Origin: JBCCDY01 sp039030555
Lineage (GTDB): Bacteria > Bacteroidota > Bacteroidia > Cytophagales > Cyclobacteriaceae
DNA length: 38,083 nt
Direction of reading: 5' to 3'
Assembly (NCBI GenBank): GCA_039030555.1
Contig: JBCCDY010000033.1
Span: 1-38,083 of the forward strand
The position numbers and the translations under genes were made by a program. Of the stretch, positions 8,551-17,981 are shown one piece after another. The first letter of the stretch is position 1. The number at the start of each line of letters is the position of its first letter. The notes beneath the pieces were generated by a model, which worked only from the letters and a program-made list of their open reading frames with translations, searched no databases and had not been told where the DNA came from.

Positions 8551-9798
8551 ATGGATTTCAATCCTGTTGTACTTGCTATACCAATCTATTTCTTGCTGAT
8601 AGGCATGGAATTAATTTACCAGCAGTTGCGAAAGGTAAAGCTTTACAGGTTAAACGATGCCACCACAAATATTAGTTGTGGCATTACCCAGCAAATTTCA
8701 GGTTTATTCTTAAAAGTTTTAGCTATTGGTTTGTATCAATGGATTTACCAAAACTTCAGAATCTTTACTGTTGAACCAACCTGGTACAACCTGCTGATAT
8801 TATTTGTAGCAGCTGATTTTCTTTATTATTGGGCGCACCGCATGAGCCATGAGATCAATCTCTTTTGGGGTGGTCATGTAGTGCATCATCAAAGTGAGGA
8901 TTACAATCTGTCTGTAGCTTTAAGACAAAGCTCGCTTCAGGTAATCTGGACTTTTGGGTTTTACCTTCCACTAGCCTTGGTTGGTTTTGATACTATAAGT
9001 TTTGCTCTAATGTCTGGACTCGTTACAGTTTATCAATTCTGGATCCACACGGAAACAATTAATAAAATGGGTTGGTTAGAACATATATTCAATACTCCAT
9101 CACATCACAGAGTACATCATGGAAGAAACCCAAAGTATATTGATCGGAACCATGCAGGCGTATTTATCATCTGGGATAAAATGTTCGGCACATTTCAAAA
9201 AGAAGAGGAAAAGCCTATTTACGGGATCACTACTCCTTTGAAAAGTTGGAATCCGTTTTGGGCCAATATTGATCATTACGTGCAAATAGCTAAAAGTCTA
9301 AAAAAGTCTAGTGGCATCAAAAATAAGTTGGGAATCTTATTCAATAAGCCCGGCTGGTTTCCGGAAGAAATGGGAGGTTATCAAAAGCCTCCCGAAGTCA
9401 ATACAGACAGCTATCAAAAATATGATAACTCTGCAAGCCATAAGCTTATCTACTACGCTTTGCTCCAGTATGCATTAGCTATGATTGGAACTCTTCTCTT
9501 TCTTTTCCATCATTCCAATATGGATATGATCTGGAAGCTGATCATAGCAAGTATTTTGGTGTTAACCATAACGAACTGTGGAGGATTATTTGATCGGAAA
9601 TTATGGGTGAAATGGCTTGAATGGATAAGACTTATAACCATAGTTTTAATGTACCTGATAGCATCTTTCAGTACCTATATTTTACCATATATTCATACCG
9701 TTATACTTACTTCTATTTCAGTCTCTGTAATTTGGTTCTGGTTTCTTCAGACTGAATTTTCTAATCACTACTTAAAGTCTAAAATTTTAGCTGAATGA
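8551..9798 (+). CDS. fatty acid hydroxylase superfamily (AGMO/sterol desaturase-like)
   Basis: A 415-residue integral membrane di-iron enzyme. The three histidine clusters are present: HRMSHE, HVVHHQ and HHRVHHG, all between about residues 96 and 190. They are followed by NPKYIDRNHAGVFIIWDKMF, typical of alkylglycerol monooxygenase-like members. Hydrophobic helices flank the core, and a C-terminal extension adds about four more (residues 300-410). The family uses O2 to hydroxylate lipids; the substrate here could be an ether lipid or a sterol-like compound, which the sequence does not settle. It overlaps the lipoprotein gene by ATGA, so the two are coupled. Confidence 0.88.
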   Translation: MDFNPVVLAIPIYFLLIGMELIYQQLRKVKLYRLNDATTNISCGITQQISGLFLKVLAIGLYQWIYQNFRIFTVEPTWYNLLILFVAADFLYYWAHRMSHEINLFWGGHVVHHQSEDYNLSVALRQSSLQVIWTFGFYLPLALVGFDTISFALMSGLVTVYQFWIHTETINKMGWLEHIFNTPSHHRVHHGRNPKYIDRNHAGVFIIWDKMFGTFQKEEEKPIYGITTPLKSWNPFWANIDHYVQIAKSLKKSSGIKNKLGILFNKPGWFPEEMGGYQKPPEVNTDSYQKYDNSASHKLIYYALLQYALAMIGTLLFLFHHSNMDMIWKLIIASILVLTITNCGGLFDRKLWVKWLEWIRLITIVLMYLIASFSTYILPYIHTVILTSISVSVIWFWFLQTEFSNHYLKSKILAE

Positions 9799-10157
9799 AT
9801 CGACTCAATTTTCTCATTTTATTATTAATCATCTGCTCCTGCGTAAGCAAAGTAGATATTACGAACTTTAATGATGAAATCTGGAAAGAAGGTCTAAACG
9901 GTTGTGATTCAAAAAGAAGCGCTTTGATTAATGCCCTTCTCTCAGAAAAACAAAAGTTGATCAATCTTACTCAAAATGAGGTTAAAGCTTTGTTAGGCGC
10001 TCCCGACGAACACCAGCTTTATACTCGAAATCAAAAGTTTTTTAAATATTATATTCAACCATCCCCTAATTGTGCAAAACCTGTAGAAGGAGCACAGTAT
10101 CTTCAAATAAGGTTTAATGCTTTGGGCTATGTTTCAGAAGTTAATTACTCTGAATAG
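9795..10157 (+). CDS. small predicted lipoprotein
   Basis: A 120-residue protein with a signal peptide and a lipobox-like end (LLIICSC, Cys at about 16). The mature part carries a short motif around LTQNEVKALLGAPDE that recalls the SmpA/BamE-like (OmlA) fold, in which 'G-x-P' follows a helix, and ends in a strand-rich tail. A membrane-anchored periplasmic role is likely, but the specific function is unknown. It is translationally coupled to the hydroxylase gene by a 4-base overlap. Confidence 0.7.
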   Translation: MNRLNFLILLLIICSCVSKVDITNFNDEIWKEGLNGCDSKRSALINALLSEKQKLINLTQNEVKALLGAPDEHQLYTRNQKFFKYYIQPSPNCAKPVEGAQYLQIRFNALGYVSEVNYSE

Positions 10158-10245
10158 CTTTTTTTGCATTAAAAATTGAAATTTGCTCCTATTGCTTTGT
10201 TTTTTCCAATTAGTTTGGACTTGTTTTTGTTATTTTGCGCGTCAA

Positions 10246-10782
10246 ATGGATTTCAACTGGATGCTTTTTAGAAGAAATAATAGAATTTTAATAGGAATAG
10301 CTCTTTTTACGGTGGTATTTGGTGCCAGTAATAGTTTAAAGGCACAAGATTTTACAAAATCTCAGAATAAGCTAAAATCAATCTTCATATATAATTTCCT
10401 CAAATACGTTGAATGGCCTAAGTATTCTTCTGCTGATGTTGTAAAAATATGTTTGGTTGGTGAAGGTGATATCTACAGTGAATTAAATAATCTCGCTCAA
10501 ACTAAAAAAATACAGAATAGGAAAGTTCAAATTTCTAAAATAGAAAGCCTTTCAGAATGCACTTCATGTGATCTTGTTTTTATCAATGAAAACACCCAAG
10601 GCGTCAAAAGACCAGGGGGATGTAATACGTTTATCGTAACGGATAATAATTTCGAAGAAGGAATAAGTAATATTAATCTTAAATACAATGCTGATGGGCG
10701 TTTGGGATTTGAAATTAATTCTGGCCTCTGTGAGGATAATGGTTATAAAGTTTCTTCGGCTTTGAAATCACTGGCGTTCTAA
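10246..10782 (+). CDS. YfiR-like periplasmic protein (DUF4154)
   Basis: About 178 residues from ATG 10246; ATG 10261 is also possible. A signal peptide runs to about residue 34 (SLKAQ). The mature protein opens with KLKSIFIYNFLKYVEWP, the signature of the YfiR/DUF4154 family, and carries the usual ECTSCD cysteine pair and the C-terminal LGFEINSGLC segment. In Pseudomonas, YfiR is a redox-sensing periplasmic repressor of the diguanylate cyclase YfiN. In Bacteroidota relatives the partner is usually a sensor kinase, but none is adjacent here. An earlier in-frame TTG at 10183 is rejected because it would add a second hydrophobic stretch. A TPR gene follows after 9 bases. Confidence 0.82.
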   Translation: MDFNWMLFRRNNRILIGIALFTVVFGASNSLKAQDFTKSQNKLKSIFIYNFLKYVEWPKYSSADVVKICLVGEGDIYSELNNLAQTKKIQNRKVQISKIESLSECTSCDLVFINENTQGVKRPGGCNTFIVTDNNFEEGISNINLKYNADGRLGFEINSGLCEDNGYKVSSALKSLAF

Positions 10783-10791
10783 TTGATTTTT

Positions 10792-11952
10792 ATGAGAACT
10801 CTACTTCTACTTTTTTTCATTCTAGTAAGTTTACAACTTAAAGGACAGTTGGCTTTAGTAAATGAAGCGCAGAAATTCATTCAGGAAGGTAAACTAACAG
10901 AAGCAAAAGAAATTATTGATAACGCTTCTAATGAAGATGCTTTTAAAACGAATCCGAGAGCCAACTATTTAAAAGCCTTTTTGTATAAGGATTTGTATTT
11001 AAACTCTAAAGGTGCTTCGAAAGAATCGTATCGAAAAACGGCTTTTCAAACCATAGAAGATGCCAAACCCATAAGCAGCGGCACTTCTTTTGAAAATCCG
11101 TTGAGCCAGTTATCAGAGTTTATGTCGTCTACCTTCTTTAACGATGGAGTAGACTACTTTAACCAGGCAGATTACGACAAAGCTATTATCTATTTCGATA
11201 AGTTTTTGATCGCCTTAGGTGATCGAGTAGATGAGTTCGTTCTAGATGCCACCTATTATAGCGGCGTTTCCAACTATCTCTTAGGGAACCGCGATGACGC
11301 TCTGAAGAACTACACTTTCGTCTACGAAAACGGATATGAAAACCCATTGCTTTACAATGATCTGGCCGCCTTGTATCTAAAGAATAATAACCCAAACGAA
11401 GCTCTAAGGTATGTTAAAGAAGGTTTATCTAAGTTTCCAATGAACCAGGAACTGCTGATTACTGAATTGAATATTCTTTCTCAAAAAGAGGATTATGCAT
11501 CTTCAGAGCAAAAAGTTGATGCTTATATATCTAATTATCCCGATGATATTGAAGTACTCTTATTAGCGGGAACGATTTATGAAAAAAATACTATAGAGGC
11601 CGAAGGCGAAAGGAAAACGAGGCTAATTGAAAAGTCAGAAAAGGTATATAAAAAAGCAGTAAGTGTTGATCCAAATAACTATCACGCCAACTATAACCTC
11701 GGGGTAACGCTCTACAATAAGGGTGTTGATATCATAAACAGTAAAAGTTACGACCTCGATCTGGAAGAACTTAGAAGCGTGGTCGATAAGAGTAACGATC
11801 TTTTCTCTTCTTCTCTCCCCTTTTTGGAAAAAAGTCTGGAATCACGGCAATCAGATATAGACCTTCTTAAGGCCTTGAGATCGATTTACTACAACCTCAA
11901 TATGAAAGACAAATTCGATAAGGTAGATGCTCAGATTACTTCTTTAGAATAA
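10792..11952 (+). CDS. exported TPR-repeat protein
   Basis: About 386 residues from ATG 10792 (an in-frame TTG three codons earlier is less likely). A signal peptide ends near LKGQ. The rest is helical with several tetratricopeptide repeats, for example around FNQADYDKAIIYFDKFL, YLLGNRDDALKNY, LKNNNPNEALRYVKEGL and the HANYNLGVTLYNKG segment. TPR scaffolds bind partner proteins; this one should be periplasmic or surface-attached. It follows the YfiR-like gene by 9 bases and probably shares its operon. It ends only 4 bases from the convergent GH15 gene, leaving no room for a separate terminator. Confidence 0.85.
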   Translation: MRTLLLLFFILVSLQLKGQLALVNEAQKFIQEGKLTEAKEIIDNASNEDAFKTNPRANYLKAFLYKDLYLNSKGASKESYRKTAFQTIEDAKPISSGTSFENPLSQLSEFMSSTFFNDGVDYFNQADYDKAIIYFDKFLIALGDRVDEFVLDATYYSGVSNYLLGNRDDALKNYTFVYENGYENPLLYNDLAALYLKNNNPNEALRYVKEGLSKFPMNQELLITELNILSQKEDYASSEQKVDAYISNYPDDIEVLLLAGTIYEKNTIEAEGERKTRLIEKSEKVYKKAVSVDPNNYHANYNLGVTLYNKGVDIINSKSYDLDLEELRSVVDKSNDLFSSSLPFLEKSLESRQSDIDLLKALRSIYYNLNMKDKFDKVDAQITSLE

Positions 11953-11956
11953 GAGT

Positions 11957-13744
11957 TTAACAGCAGAAGTCTGGCTTGTCCTGTTTTTTTGCAATTCGAT
12001 AAGCAGCATTCAACAACCCGACGTGGCTATAAGTTTGAGGAAAGTTACCCCACTGGCTTCCATCTTTAAAGTGTACATCTTCGCTTAGTAAGCCAACATG
12101 ATTACGATACTTAAGCAGGTTTTCGAAGTATTCGATGGCCTCATCGAGCCTCCCCACACAAGCTAAAGCTTCGACATACCAAAATGCGCAGATTAAAAAG
12201 GTGGTTTCGGGTTCTCCGAAATCGTCCTTATGCTTATACCTATAGAATAATCCGTCTTTGGTTTTCAGTTCTTTTTCCAGTGCGACCAGGTGGTTCTTAG
12301 CCTCCTGGCTGTTGTTATCTAAAAAGCCCATCATAATGAGTTGTAAAGTACTTGCATCAAGGTTTTTAGTTTCAATCGCTTGCGTATAAACATTACGATC
12401 TTTATCCCAGCATTGCCTTATTTTCTCGGCAGCTTTGAATTTCAATTCGCTTGCCTTTTTAAGCATCTCGTTATCATTGAGTTTTAGAGCGATCTTTTCG
12501 GCTGCGTTACTCCCCGCCCAATGAAATAGAAAGGTATAACTGTGCGATTGACTAAAGTTCCTGAATTCCCAAAGGCCAGCATCTTTTTCATCAATAGTTT
12601 GCTCGATCTTATTGAGCATTTTATTAACTACAGTATGAGATTCAGTCCGCTCAGAGTGAATGAACCGTCTGTCTATATAAAGAGGTAATAAGCTTACAAG
12701 TACTTGACCGTATACATCATTTTGAATATGCTCATAAGCCTGGTTACCAATCCTTACCGGTGTATTTCCTTGGTATCCTTTTAGATCTAATTCAATCTCC
12801 TTGATATCTGGCTTACCGGTAATTGTATAGAGCGGTTGCAGGCGATGATTGCTAGATTTTGTGGAAATGTTGGCGATATAATGGAAATACCGCTCCATTT
12901 CCTCAAAATGGCCAATATTGTTAAATGCGTTTAAAGTATAATACGTATCTCTCAACCAACAATAGCGATAATCCCATGTTCTACCACTTCCGGGAGACTC
13001 CGGGAGACTCGTTGTACTAGAGGCTATGATAGCTCCGGTATCTTCATACTGATGGATTTTTAAGGCCAAAGCAGATCGAATTACAGCTTCCTGCTGGTAA
13101 TTACTGATTGTAATGGTTTTAACCCAATGTCTCCAATATCGGGTAGTTCTTCTTAAAAAAGACTCAGAAGTAGTTTCTAATGGCGCTTCCAGGGGTGCCC
13201 CATAAGTAAGAACTAAATATTTAGTCTCATTTAATACAATGGAATCTTCATCCAGAATGTAGTTGAGCGAAATATTAGTCGTCAGACGTATTTCATTATC
13301 GAGACCTAAAAATTTGATGTGATTGCTACCATTAACTGCTTTGAGCGTAGACTTCCCATAATCAGCCATAGGCCTACATTTTATGCGAATGGAAGGAGTA
13401 CCGTTTTCAGGTTGAATCTTCCTGATCAACATTAAAGGCTTATAATCGCGGTCGTATTGACTGAATCTGGGGGCAAAGTCGGTAATGGTATAAGAGCCTT
13501 CTTCACATTCTATGCGCGTAGAAAGTATATTCGTATTTTCTACATAACTCTGCGTGCTTGAGTATTTCTCGTTATCGGGTAATATCGAAAATTCACCTCC
13601 TTTTTCATTATCTAATAAACTACCAAAAATGAAACTGGAATCGAATTTCGGCCAGCACATCCATGATATATTGGTATCAGTAGCTACATGCGCAATAAAT
13701 GCACAGTTTCCGACTATTGCGGAGTTATAAGAGTGTTTCGACAT
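11957..13744 (-). CDS. glycoside hydrolase family 15 (glucoamylase/trehalase-like)
   Basis: A 595-residue cytoplasmic protein. An N-terminal beta-sandwich domain (to about residue 200) is followed by the (alpha/alpha)6 catalytic barrel. Conserved blocks include SGRTWDYRYCWLRD (about 253-266), GNQAYEHIQNDVYG, GLWEFR with the likely general acid E393, and LLSED with the likely base E555 before GNFPQTYSHVGL. The family hydrolyses terminal alpha-glucosidic bonds; bacterial members of this shape act on trehalose or short malto-oligosaccharides. No signal peptide is seen. It follows glnN after a terminator and probably has its own promoter. Confidence 0.9.
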   Translation of the reverse strand: MSKHSYNSAIVGNCAFIAHVATDTNISWMCWPKFDSSFIFGSLLDNEKGGEFSILPDNEKYSSTQSYVENTNILSTRIECEEGSYTITDFAPRFSQYDRDYKPLMLIRKIQPENGTPSIRIKCRPMADYGKSTLKAVNGSNHIKFLGLDNEIRLTTNISLNYILDEDSIVLNETKYLVLTYGAPLEAPLETTSESFLRRTTRYWRHWVKTITISNYQQEAVIRSALALKIHQYEDTGAIIASSTTSLPESPGSGRTWDYRYCWLRDTYYTLNAFNNIGHFEEMERYFHYIANISTKSSNHRLQPLYTITGKPDIKEIELDLKGYQGNTPVRIGNQAYEHIQNDVYGQVLVSLLPLYIDRRFIHSERTESHTVVNKMLNKIEQTIDEKDAGLWEFRNFSQSHSYTFLFHWAGSNAAEKIALKLNDNEMLKKASELKFKAAEKIRQCWDKDRNVYTQAIETKNLDASTLQLIMMGFLDNNSQEAKNHLVALEKELKTKDGLFYRYKHKDDFGEPETTFLICAFWYVEALACVGRLDEAIEYFENLLKYRNHVGLLSEDVHFKDGSQWGNFPQTYSHVGLLNAAYRIAKKQDKPDFCC

Positions 13745-13752
13745 ATACAGTT

Positions 13753-13811
13753 AAGAAAAAAGAAAGGACTCGGGTAGAAGACCACTTTAGTGGTTAATCC
13801 ATCACGAGCCC
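13753..13811 (-). terminator. intrinsic terminator after glnN
   Basis: On the minus strand GGGCTCG (13811-13805) pairs with CGAGTCC (13772-13766). An inner perfect ACCACT/AGTGGT hairpin lies at 13781-13794, and the element is followed by a T-rich tail at 13765-13753. Its place between glnN and the GH15 gene fits termination of glnN transcription. Confidence 0.65.
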
Positions 13812-13832
13812 TGCCTTGAAGATACTTATAAA

Positions 13833-15995
13833 TTACCTAATGAAAAGCATTTCACGATACTTAACCAATGGCCAAAGGTTGTCGTCCACATGAAGTTCTA
13901 ATTTGTCTACGGAGTATCTGATCTTATCAAAATATTTTTCTTTGACATCATCACAATAAGCTATAGCTTTCTCCCTGCTTTCTTCAATTTTATTGATCCT
14001 CTTTCGCTCTTCAATCATGTTTTCAACCTCTGTTTTTATGATCTTGGTATGTTCCGATATAAACTCAATTGCTTCAACTATAGAAGAATTATCAACGCCT
14101 ATATCCTTCATGCCCTTAGCAGATTCAATTAGCTTATTCTGATATTCAAAACAAGCTGGTAAGATTTGATTGAGTACTAAATCACCCATTAAACGCGATT
14201 CAATCTGAATCTTCATGATATAATTTTCGAGAAGTATTTCGTATCTGGCTTCAGACTCTACCTCATTCATGACTTTATGCTTTGCAAAAATAGATTTAAC
14301 TTTATCGCTAACATAAGCATCCAGTGCTCTTGGAGTATCCTTGATGTTCGGCAAACCTCTCTTTTCAGCTTCTTGAACCCATTCATCAGAATAGCCATCG
14401 CCTTCAAAACGGACAGCTTTAGATTCCGTGATGTACCTTCTCAACACACTGATCATAGCCAATCGCTTATCTTCTCCGTCCGCTACCTTTTTATCTACTT
14501 CATTAGCGAAAAGCTCTAACTGGTCTGCAACGGCAACATTAAGAGCCGTCATAGGTTGGGCAACGTTAGCACTACCTCCTACTGCTCGAAGTTCAAATTT
14601 ATTTCCTGTGAAAGCGAATGGAGACGTTCTGTTTCTATCGGTATTATCTAAAATGATACTTGGTATTTTATCGATTCCAAGCTTCATATACATATTTTCC
14701 CCTTTTTCTACTTTAATATTTCCATTGTTCTCTAATTCATCCAAGACTGATGTTAATTGAGAACCAATGAATGTGGAAATAATAGCTGGAGGTGCCTCGT
14801 TAGCTCCCAATCTATGATCATTACCTGCGGAAGCAATACTAGCCCTGATCAAATCAGCATGTTCATGAACGGCCTTAATGGTGTTCACGAAGAATACTAA
14901 GAAAAGAAGGTTTTCCCTTGCACTGGAACTGGGTTGGAAGAGATTCACACCTGTGTTCGTAATCAACGACCAGTTGTTATGTTTCCCATTCCCGTTGAGT
15001 CCTGCAAAAGGTTTCTCTTCAAATAATACTTTTAAATTATGCCTCGAAGCAACTCTTGACATAATATCCATCATCAACTGATTATGGTCAGTTGATTTAT
15101 TTAAATCTTCAAAAACAGGAGCTACTTCAAACTGGCTTGGAGCAACCTCATTATGACGCGTACTAACAGGAATACCAAGTCTTAAAGCCTCAATTTCAAA
15201 ATCCTTCATAAATCTTTGTACCCTGGAAGGAATTGACCCAAAGTAATGATCATCCAATTGCTGACCTCTTGAAGGTGAGTGACCGAATAAGGTTCTTCCA
15301 CGAAGAACAAGATCGGGACGGGCTTCAAACATCGCTCGGTCTATGACAAAATACTCTTGCTCACAACCTAGAGATGCGAATACCTGATTTACATTACGGT
15401 CGAAAAATTTACAAACTCTTGTTGCAGCAGCATCTATTGCTTCGGTAGCCTTTAAAAGAGGGGCCTTATAGTCCAATGCCTCTCCTGTATACGATACAAA
15501 TATGGTAGGAATGCAAAGCGTATCGCTATAGATAAACATAGGCGAACTCGGATCCCAAGCGGTGTAACCTCTTGCTTCAAAAGTACTTCTTATACCTCCA
15601 TTAGGAAAAGATGAAGCATCAGGTTCCTGTTGTACTAAAGCACTTCCCTTGAACTTTTCCATTCCAGAAGTCCAGTCAAAAAACGTATCGTGTTTTTCGG
15701 CTGTTGATCCTGTAAGCGGCTGAAACCAGTGCGTATAATGCGTCACACCTTTATTCATGGCCCACATTTTAACTGCTGAAGCAACTGCATCTGCTGCTTC
15801 AGTATCTACTTTTTTCCCTTTCTCAATAGCATGAGAAACTCTTTTGTATACATCAGGAGCTAGCGTAGATTTCATTTCGGGTAAACCGAAAGTTAACTCA
15901 CCGAAGTATGAGGAGATCGGTTCTTTTCTACTATTAAAATCAACTTTCTCACGTGATAGAACTTTTTCGAGTGCTTTTTTTCTTAAAAAAGACAT
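13833..15995 (-). CDS. glnN: glutamine synthetase type III
   Basis: A 720-residue GSIII, which makes glutamine from glutamate, ammonia and ATP in the cytoplasm. The length and the absence of the GSI adenylylation loop mark type III, the usual form in Bacteroidota. Recognisable blocks include FFDWTSGMEKFKGSALVQ, GCEQEYFVID, the catalytic NEVAPSQFEVAP region, the GLNGNGKHNNWS metal/ATP site, GSQLTSVLDE and RNRTSPFAFTGNKFE. It starts at ATG 15995 and is followed by an intrinsic terminator. The 211-bp gap upstream, shared with the divergent mtaB, must hold both promoters. A TTAGATTTA sequence on the minus strand about 45 bases upstream is a near match to the -7 box. Confidence 0.96.
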   Translation of the reverse strand: MSFLRKKALEKVLSREKVDFNSRKEPISSYFGELTFGLPEMKSTLAPDVYKRVSHAIEKGKKVDTEAADAVASAVKMWAMNKGVTHYTHWFQPLTGSTAEKHDTFFDWTSGMEKFKGSALVQQEPDASSFPNGGIRSTFEARGYTAWDPSSPMFIYSDTLCIPTIFVSYTGEALDYKAPLLKATEAIDAAATRVCKFFDRNVNQVFASLGCEQEYFVIDRAMFEARPDLVLRGRTLFGHSPSRGQQLDDHYFGSIPSRVQRFMKDFEIEALRLGIPVSTRHNEVAPSQFEVAPVFEDLNKSTDHNQLMMDIMSRVASRHNLKVLFEEKPFAGLNGNGKHNNWSLITNTGVNLFQPSSSARENLLFLVFFVNTIKAVHEHADLIRASIASAGNDHRLGANEAPPAIISTFIGSQLTSVLDELENNGNIKVEKGENMYMKLGIDKIPSIILDNTDRNRTSPFAFTGNKFELRAVGGSANVAQPMTALNVAVADQLELFANEVDKKVADGEDKRLAMISVLRRYITESKAVRFEGDGYSDEWVQEAEKRGLPNIKDTPRALDAYVSDKVKSIFAKHKVMNEVESEARYEILLENYIMKIQIESRLMGDLVLNQILPACFEYQNKLIESAKGMKDIGVDNSSIVEAIEFISEHTKIIKTEVENMIEERKRINKIEESREKAIAYCDDVKEKYFDKIRYSVDKLELHVDDNLWPLVKYREMLFIR

Positions 15996-16162
15996 ATTTA
16001 TAGTTTTTTCAGATTTTAGATAAGAATTGAAGTAAATCTAATACGAATTCGCCTTAGTTATCAGAAAAGAGGGTAAAATTTGATCTGTTTTTTGCTAAAA
16101 GGTCAACTTTTTGTTTAAAAGTGATATTTGAACAGTTCAGATAAAAATTGAATCAAAAATGA

Positions 16163-16170
16163 TAATTTTG
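16163..16170 (+). promoter_or_regulatory. -7 box of a possible mtaB promoter in the glnN-mtaB gap
   Basis: TAATTTTG matches TAnnTTTG exactly and lies 37 bases before the mtaB ATG. No convincing TTTG stands 19-21 bases upstream, so only half the promoter is supported. The rest of the 211-bp intergenic region is AT-rich without clear dyads. Confidence 0.4.
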
Positions 16171-16206
16171 CATTCTCATTAGGCTTAGTAGGGTAAGACA
16201 AGAAAG

Positions 16207-17523
16207 ATGAACAAAAAAGTAGCTTTTTATACTTTAGGATGCAAACTCAATTACTCGGAGACATCCACTATAGCGAGAAAGTTTGAAGAACATGGTTTTC
16301 AGAAAGTCAGTTTTGAAGAACAACCTGATATTTTCATTATCAACACCTGTTCTGTCACCGAAAATGCAGACAAGAAGTGTAAAAAGATTGTAAAGGAGGC
16401 CAAAAAAATATCCCCGAAGTCCTTTGTGACCATTATTGGATGCTATGCCCAACTAAAACCTAAAGAAATTTCCGAAATACCCGGCGTTGACGCGGTGCTT
16501 GGAGCCGCCGAAAAATTCAGGCTGATCGAATACCTGAAAGATTTTACTTCAACTCATAAGCCTCAGGTATTTGCCGGCGAGATCAGCGAAGCCAATGAGT
16601 TTAATTCATCATACTCATTCGGAGATAGAACTCGAACATTCCTGAAAGTACAAGATGGATGTAATTATAAATGTGCCTTTTGTACCATTCCTTTGGCACG
16701 TGGAAAAAGCAGAAGCGATTCAATCGAAGGGATAGTTAAAAATGCTCTTGAAATAGCTCAAACTGAAGTAAAAGAAGTTGTCCTAAGCGGTGTGAATATT
16801 GGAGACTTTGGTATTCAGAATGGAAAGAGAAAAGAAAAGCTGATTGACCTTCTTTATAGACTGGATCAGATTGATGGTATAGACCGATTCAGAATATCAT
16901 CTATTGAGCCTAATCTGCTTACCAATGAGATTATTGAATTTGTAGCTCATTCTAAAAGGTTTGTTCCTCACTTTCATATTCCGTTGCAGTCAGGGTCTGA
17001 TAAAATATTGGAATCTATGAGTCGTAGGTATCGGACTGACTTGTATAGGGATAGAATACTAAAAATAAAGTCTTTAATGCCCGATGCCTGTATTGGTGCA
17101 GATGTTATTACAGGTTTTCCAGGAGAAAGCAAAGAAGATTTTCTTGAAACTTATGAGTTTTTAAACCAATTACCACTCAGTTACCTTCACCCTTTTACGT
17201 ATTCAGAAAGGGCAAACACCAGGGCAGTAGAAATGCTTGAATCCGTTCCTTATAAAGAGCGGCAGGAAAGGACAAAAATGCTAAGAAACCTCTCCGGAAA
17301 ATTCAAAAGGAAATTCTATGAACAGAATATTGGAACGGTAAGAACAGTTTTGTTTGAAAACGATGTGGATAAAGGAATGATGCATGGTTTCACCGAAAAC
17401 TATGTCCGAGTAAGTGCTAAATACGATCCAATATTGATCAATGAGCTTAAAACTGTAGAATTATTCGACATAAATTCTTCAGGATACGTAGAAATAAGAG
17501 AGGCGGAATATGTAAATGCTTAA
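16207..17523 (+). CDS. mtaB: tRNA t6A37 methylthiotransferase MtaB
   Basis: A 438-residue radical SAM methylthiotransferase that converts t6A to ms2t6A at position 37 of tRNAs reading ANN codons. The N-terminal UPF0004 domain has the auxiliary cluster cysteines C12, C48 and C79. The radical SAM core has C152-x3-C156-x2-C159 (CNYKCAFC), and a TRAM-like C-terminal tail follows. The spacing and the start (KKVAFYTLGCKLNYSET) identify MtaB rather than MiaB or RimO. The DinB-like gene follows after 11 bases. Confidence 0.95.
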   Translation: MNKKVAFYTLGCKLNYSETSTIARKFEEHGFQKVSFEEQPDIFIINTCSVTENADKKCKKIVKEAKKISPKSFVTIIGCYAQLKPKEISEIPGVDAVLGAAEKFRLIEYLKDFTSTHKPQVFAGEISEANEFNSSYSFGDRTRTFLKVQDGCNYKCAFCTIPLARGKSRSDSIEGIVKNALEIAQTEVKEVVLSGVNIGDFGIQNGKRKEKLIDLLYRLDQIDGIDRFRISSIEPNLLTNEIIEFVAHSKRFVPHFHIPLQSGSDKILESMSRRYRTDLYRDRILKIKSLMPDACIGADVITGFPGESKEDFLETYEFLNQLPLSYLHPFTYSERANTRAVEMLESVPYKERQERTKMLRNLSGKFKRKFYEQNIGTVRTVLFENDVDKGMMHGFTENYVRVSAKYDPILINELKTVELFDINSSGYVEIREAEYVNA

Positions 17524-17534
17524 TTAAAAGTATT

Positions 17535-17981
17535 ATGGCTAAACACGCACTGCTTTCGGCTTTAGATTTGAATAGCCAGATGTTTAAGCTGGTTATCAAA
17601 GATATTTCCAATGGAGAAAGCCTACAATCTCCAGGCAATAATATGAACAGTATCAACTGGATCTGCGGGCATATTACGTACATGCGTACTAAGATGTTCA
17701 GGCAATTAAATAAGCCTTTCGAGCTGGACAAAGCTTACGAAAGCTACTATGCAAGTGGAACCCACCCTTCTCCTTCAAAAAGTGAGGATCTGGAAGACAT
17801 TGTTGAACTCTATCACTCCAGCTCTAAAGAACTTTCAGAAGAATTACAATCCTCGATCTCCGCCGGAAACCTTTCTGAAGAGGCAGCTTCTGCCATAAAT
17901 AATTACCTTATTCATGAAGCCTATCACATTGGTCAGGTAGGTTTGTTAAGAAGATATCTCGGAAAAGAAGGTGCTAGATAG
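17535..17981 (+). CDS. DinB-family four-helix protein
   Basis: A 148-residue DinB/YfiT-like protein. The likely metal-binding histidine triad is H46 (WICGHI), H127 and H131 (HEAYHIGQ), placed as usual in helices 2 and 4. Members act as thiol-dependent S-transferases or have unknown function. It is probably co-transcribed with mtaB. Its end overlaps the convergent MtfA-like gene by 8 bases. Confidence 0.87.
   Translation: MAKHALLSALDLNSQMFKLVIKDISNGESLQSPGNNMNSINWICGHITYMRTKMFRQLNKPFELDKAYESYYASGTHPSPSKSEDLEDIVELYHSSSKELSEELQSSISAGNLSEEAASAINNYLIHEAYHIGQVGLLRRYLGKEGAR

Noticed and set aside
9100..9285. Antisense ORF in the hydroxylase gene
   Set aside because: A shadow of the real gene without any family feature; many similar antisense frames in the window were left out for the same reason.
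12984..13010. Tandem 10-bp repeat (CGGGAGACTC twice) in the GH15 gene
   Set aside because: It lies in a proline/serine/glycine loop before the conserved GRTWDYR block, keeps the frame, and has no other sign of function.
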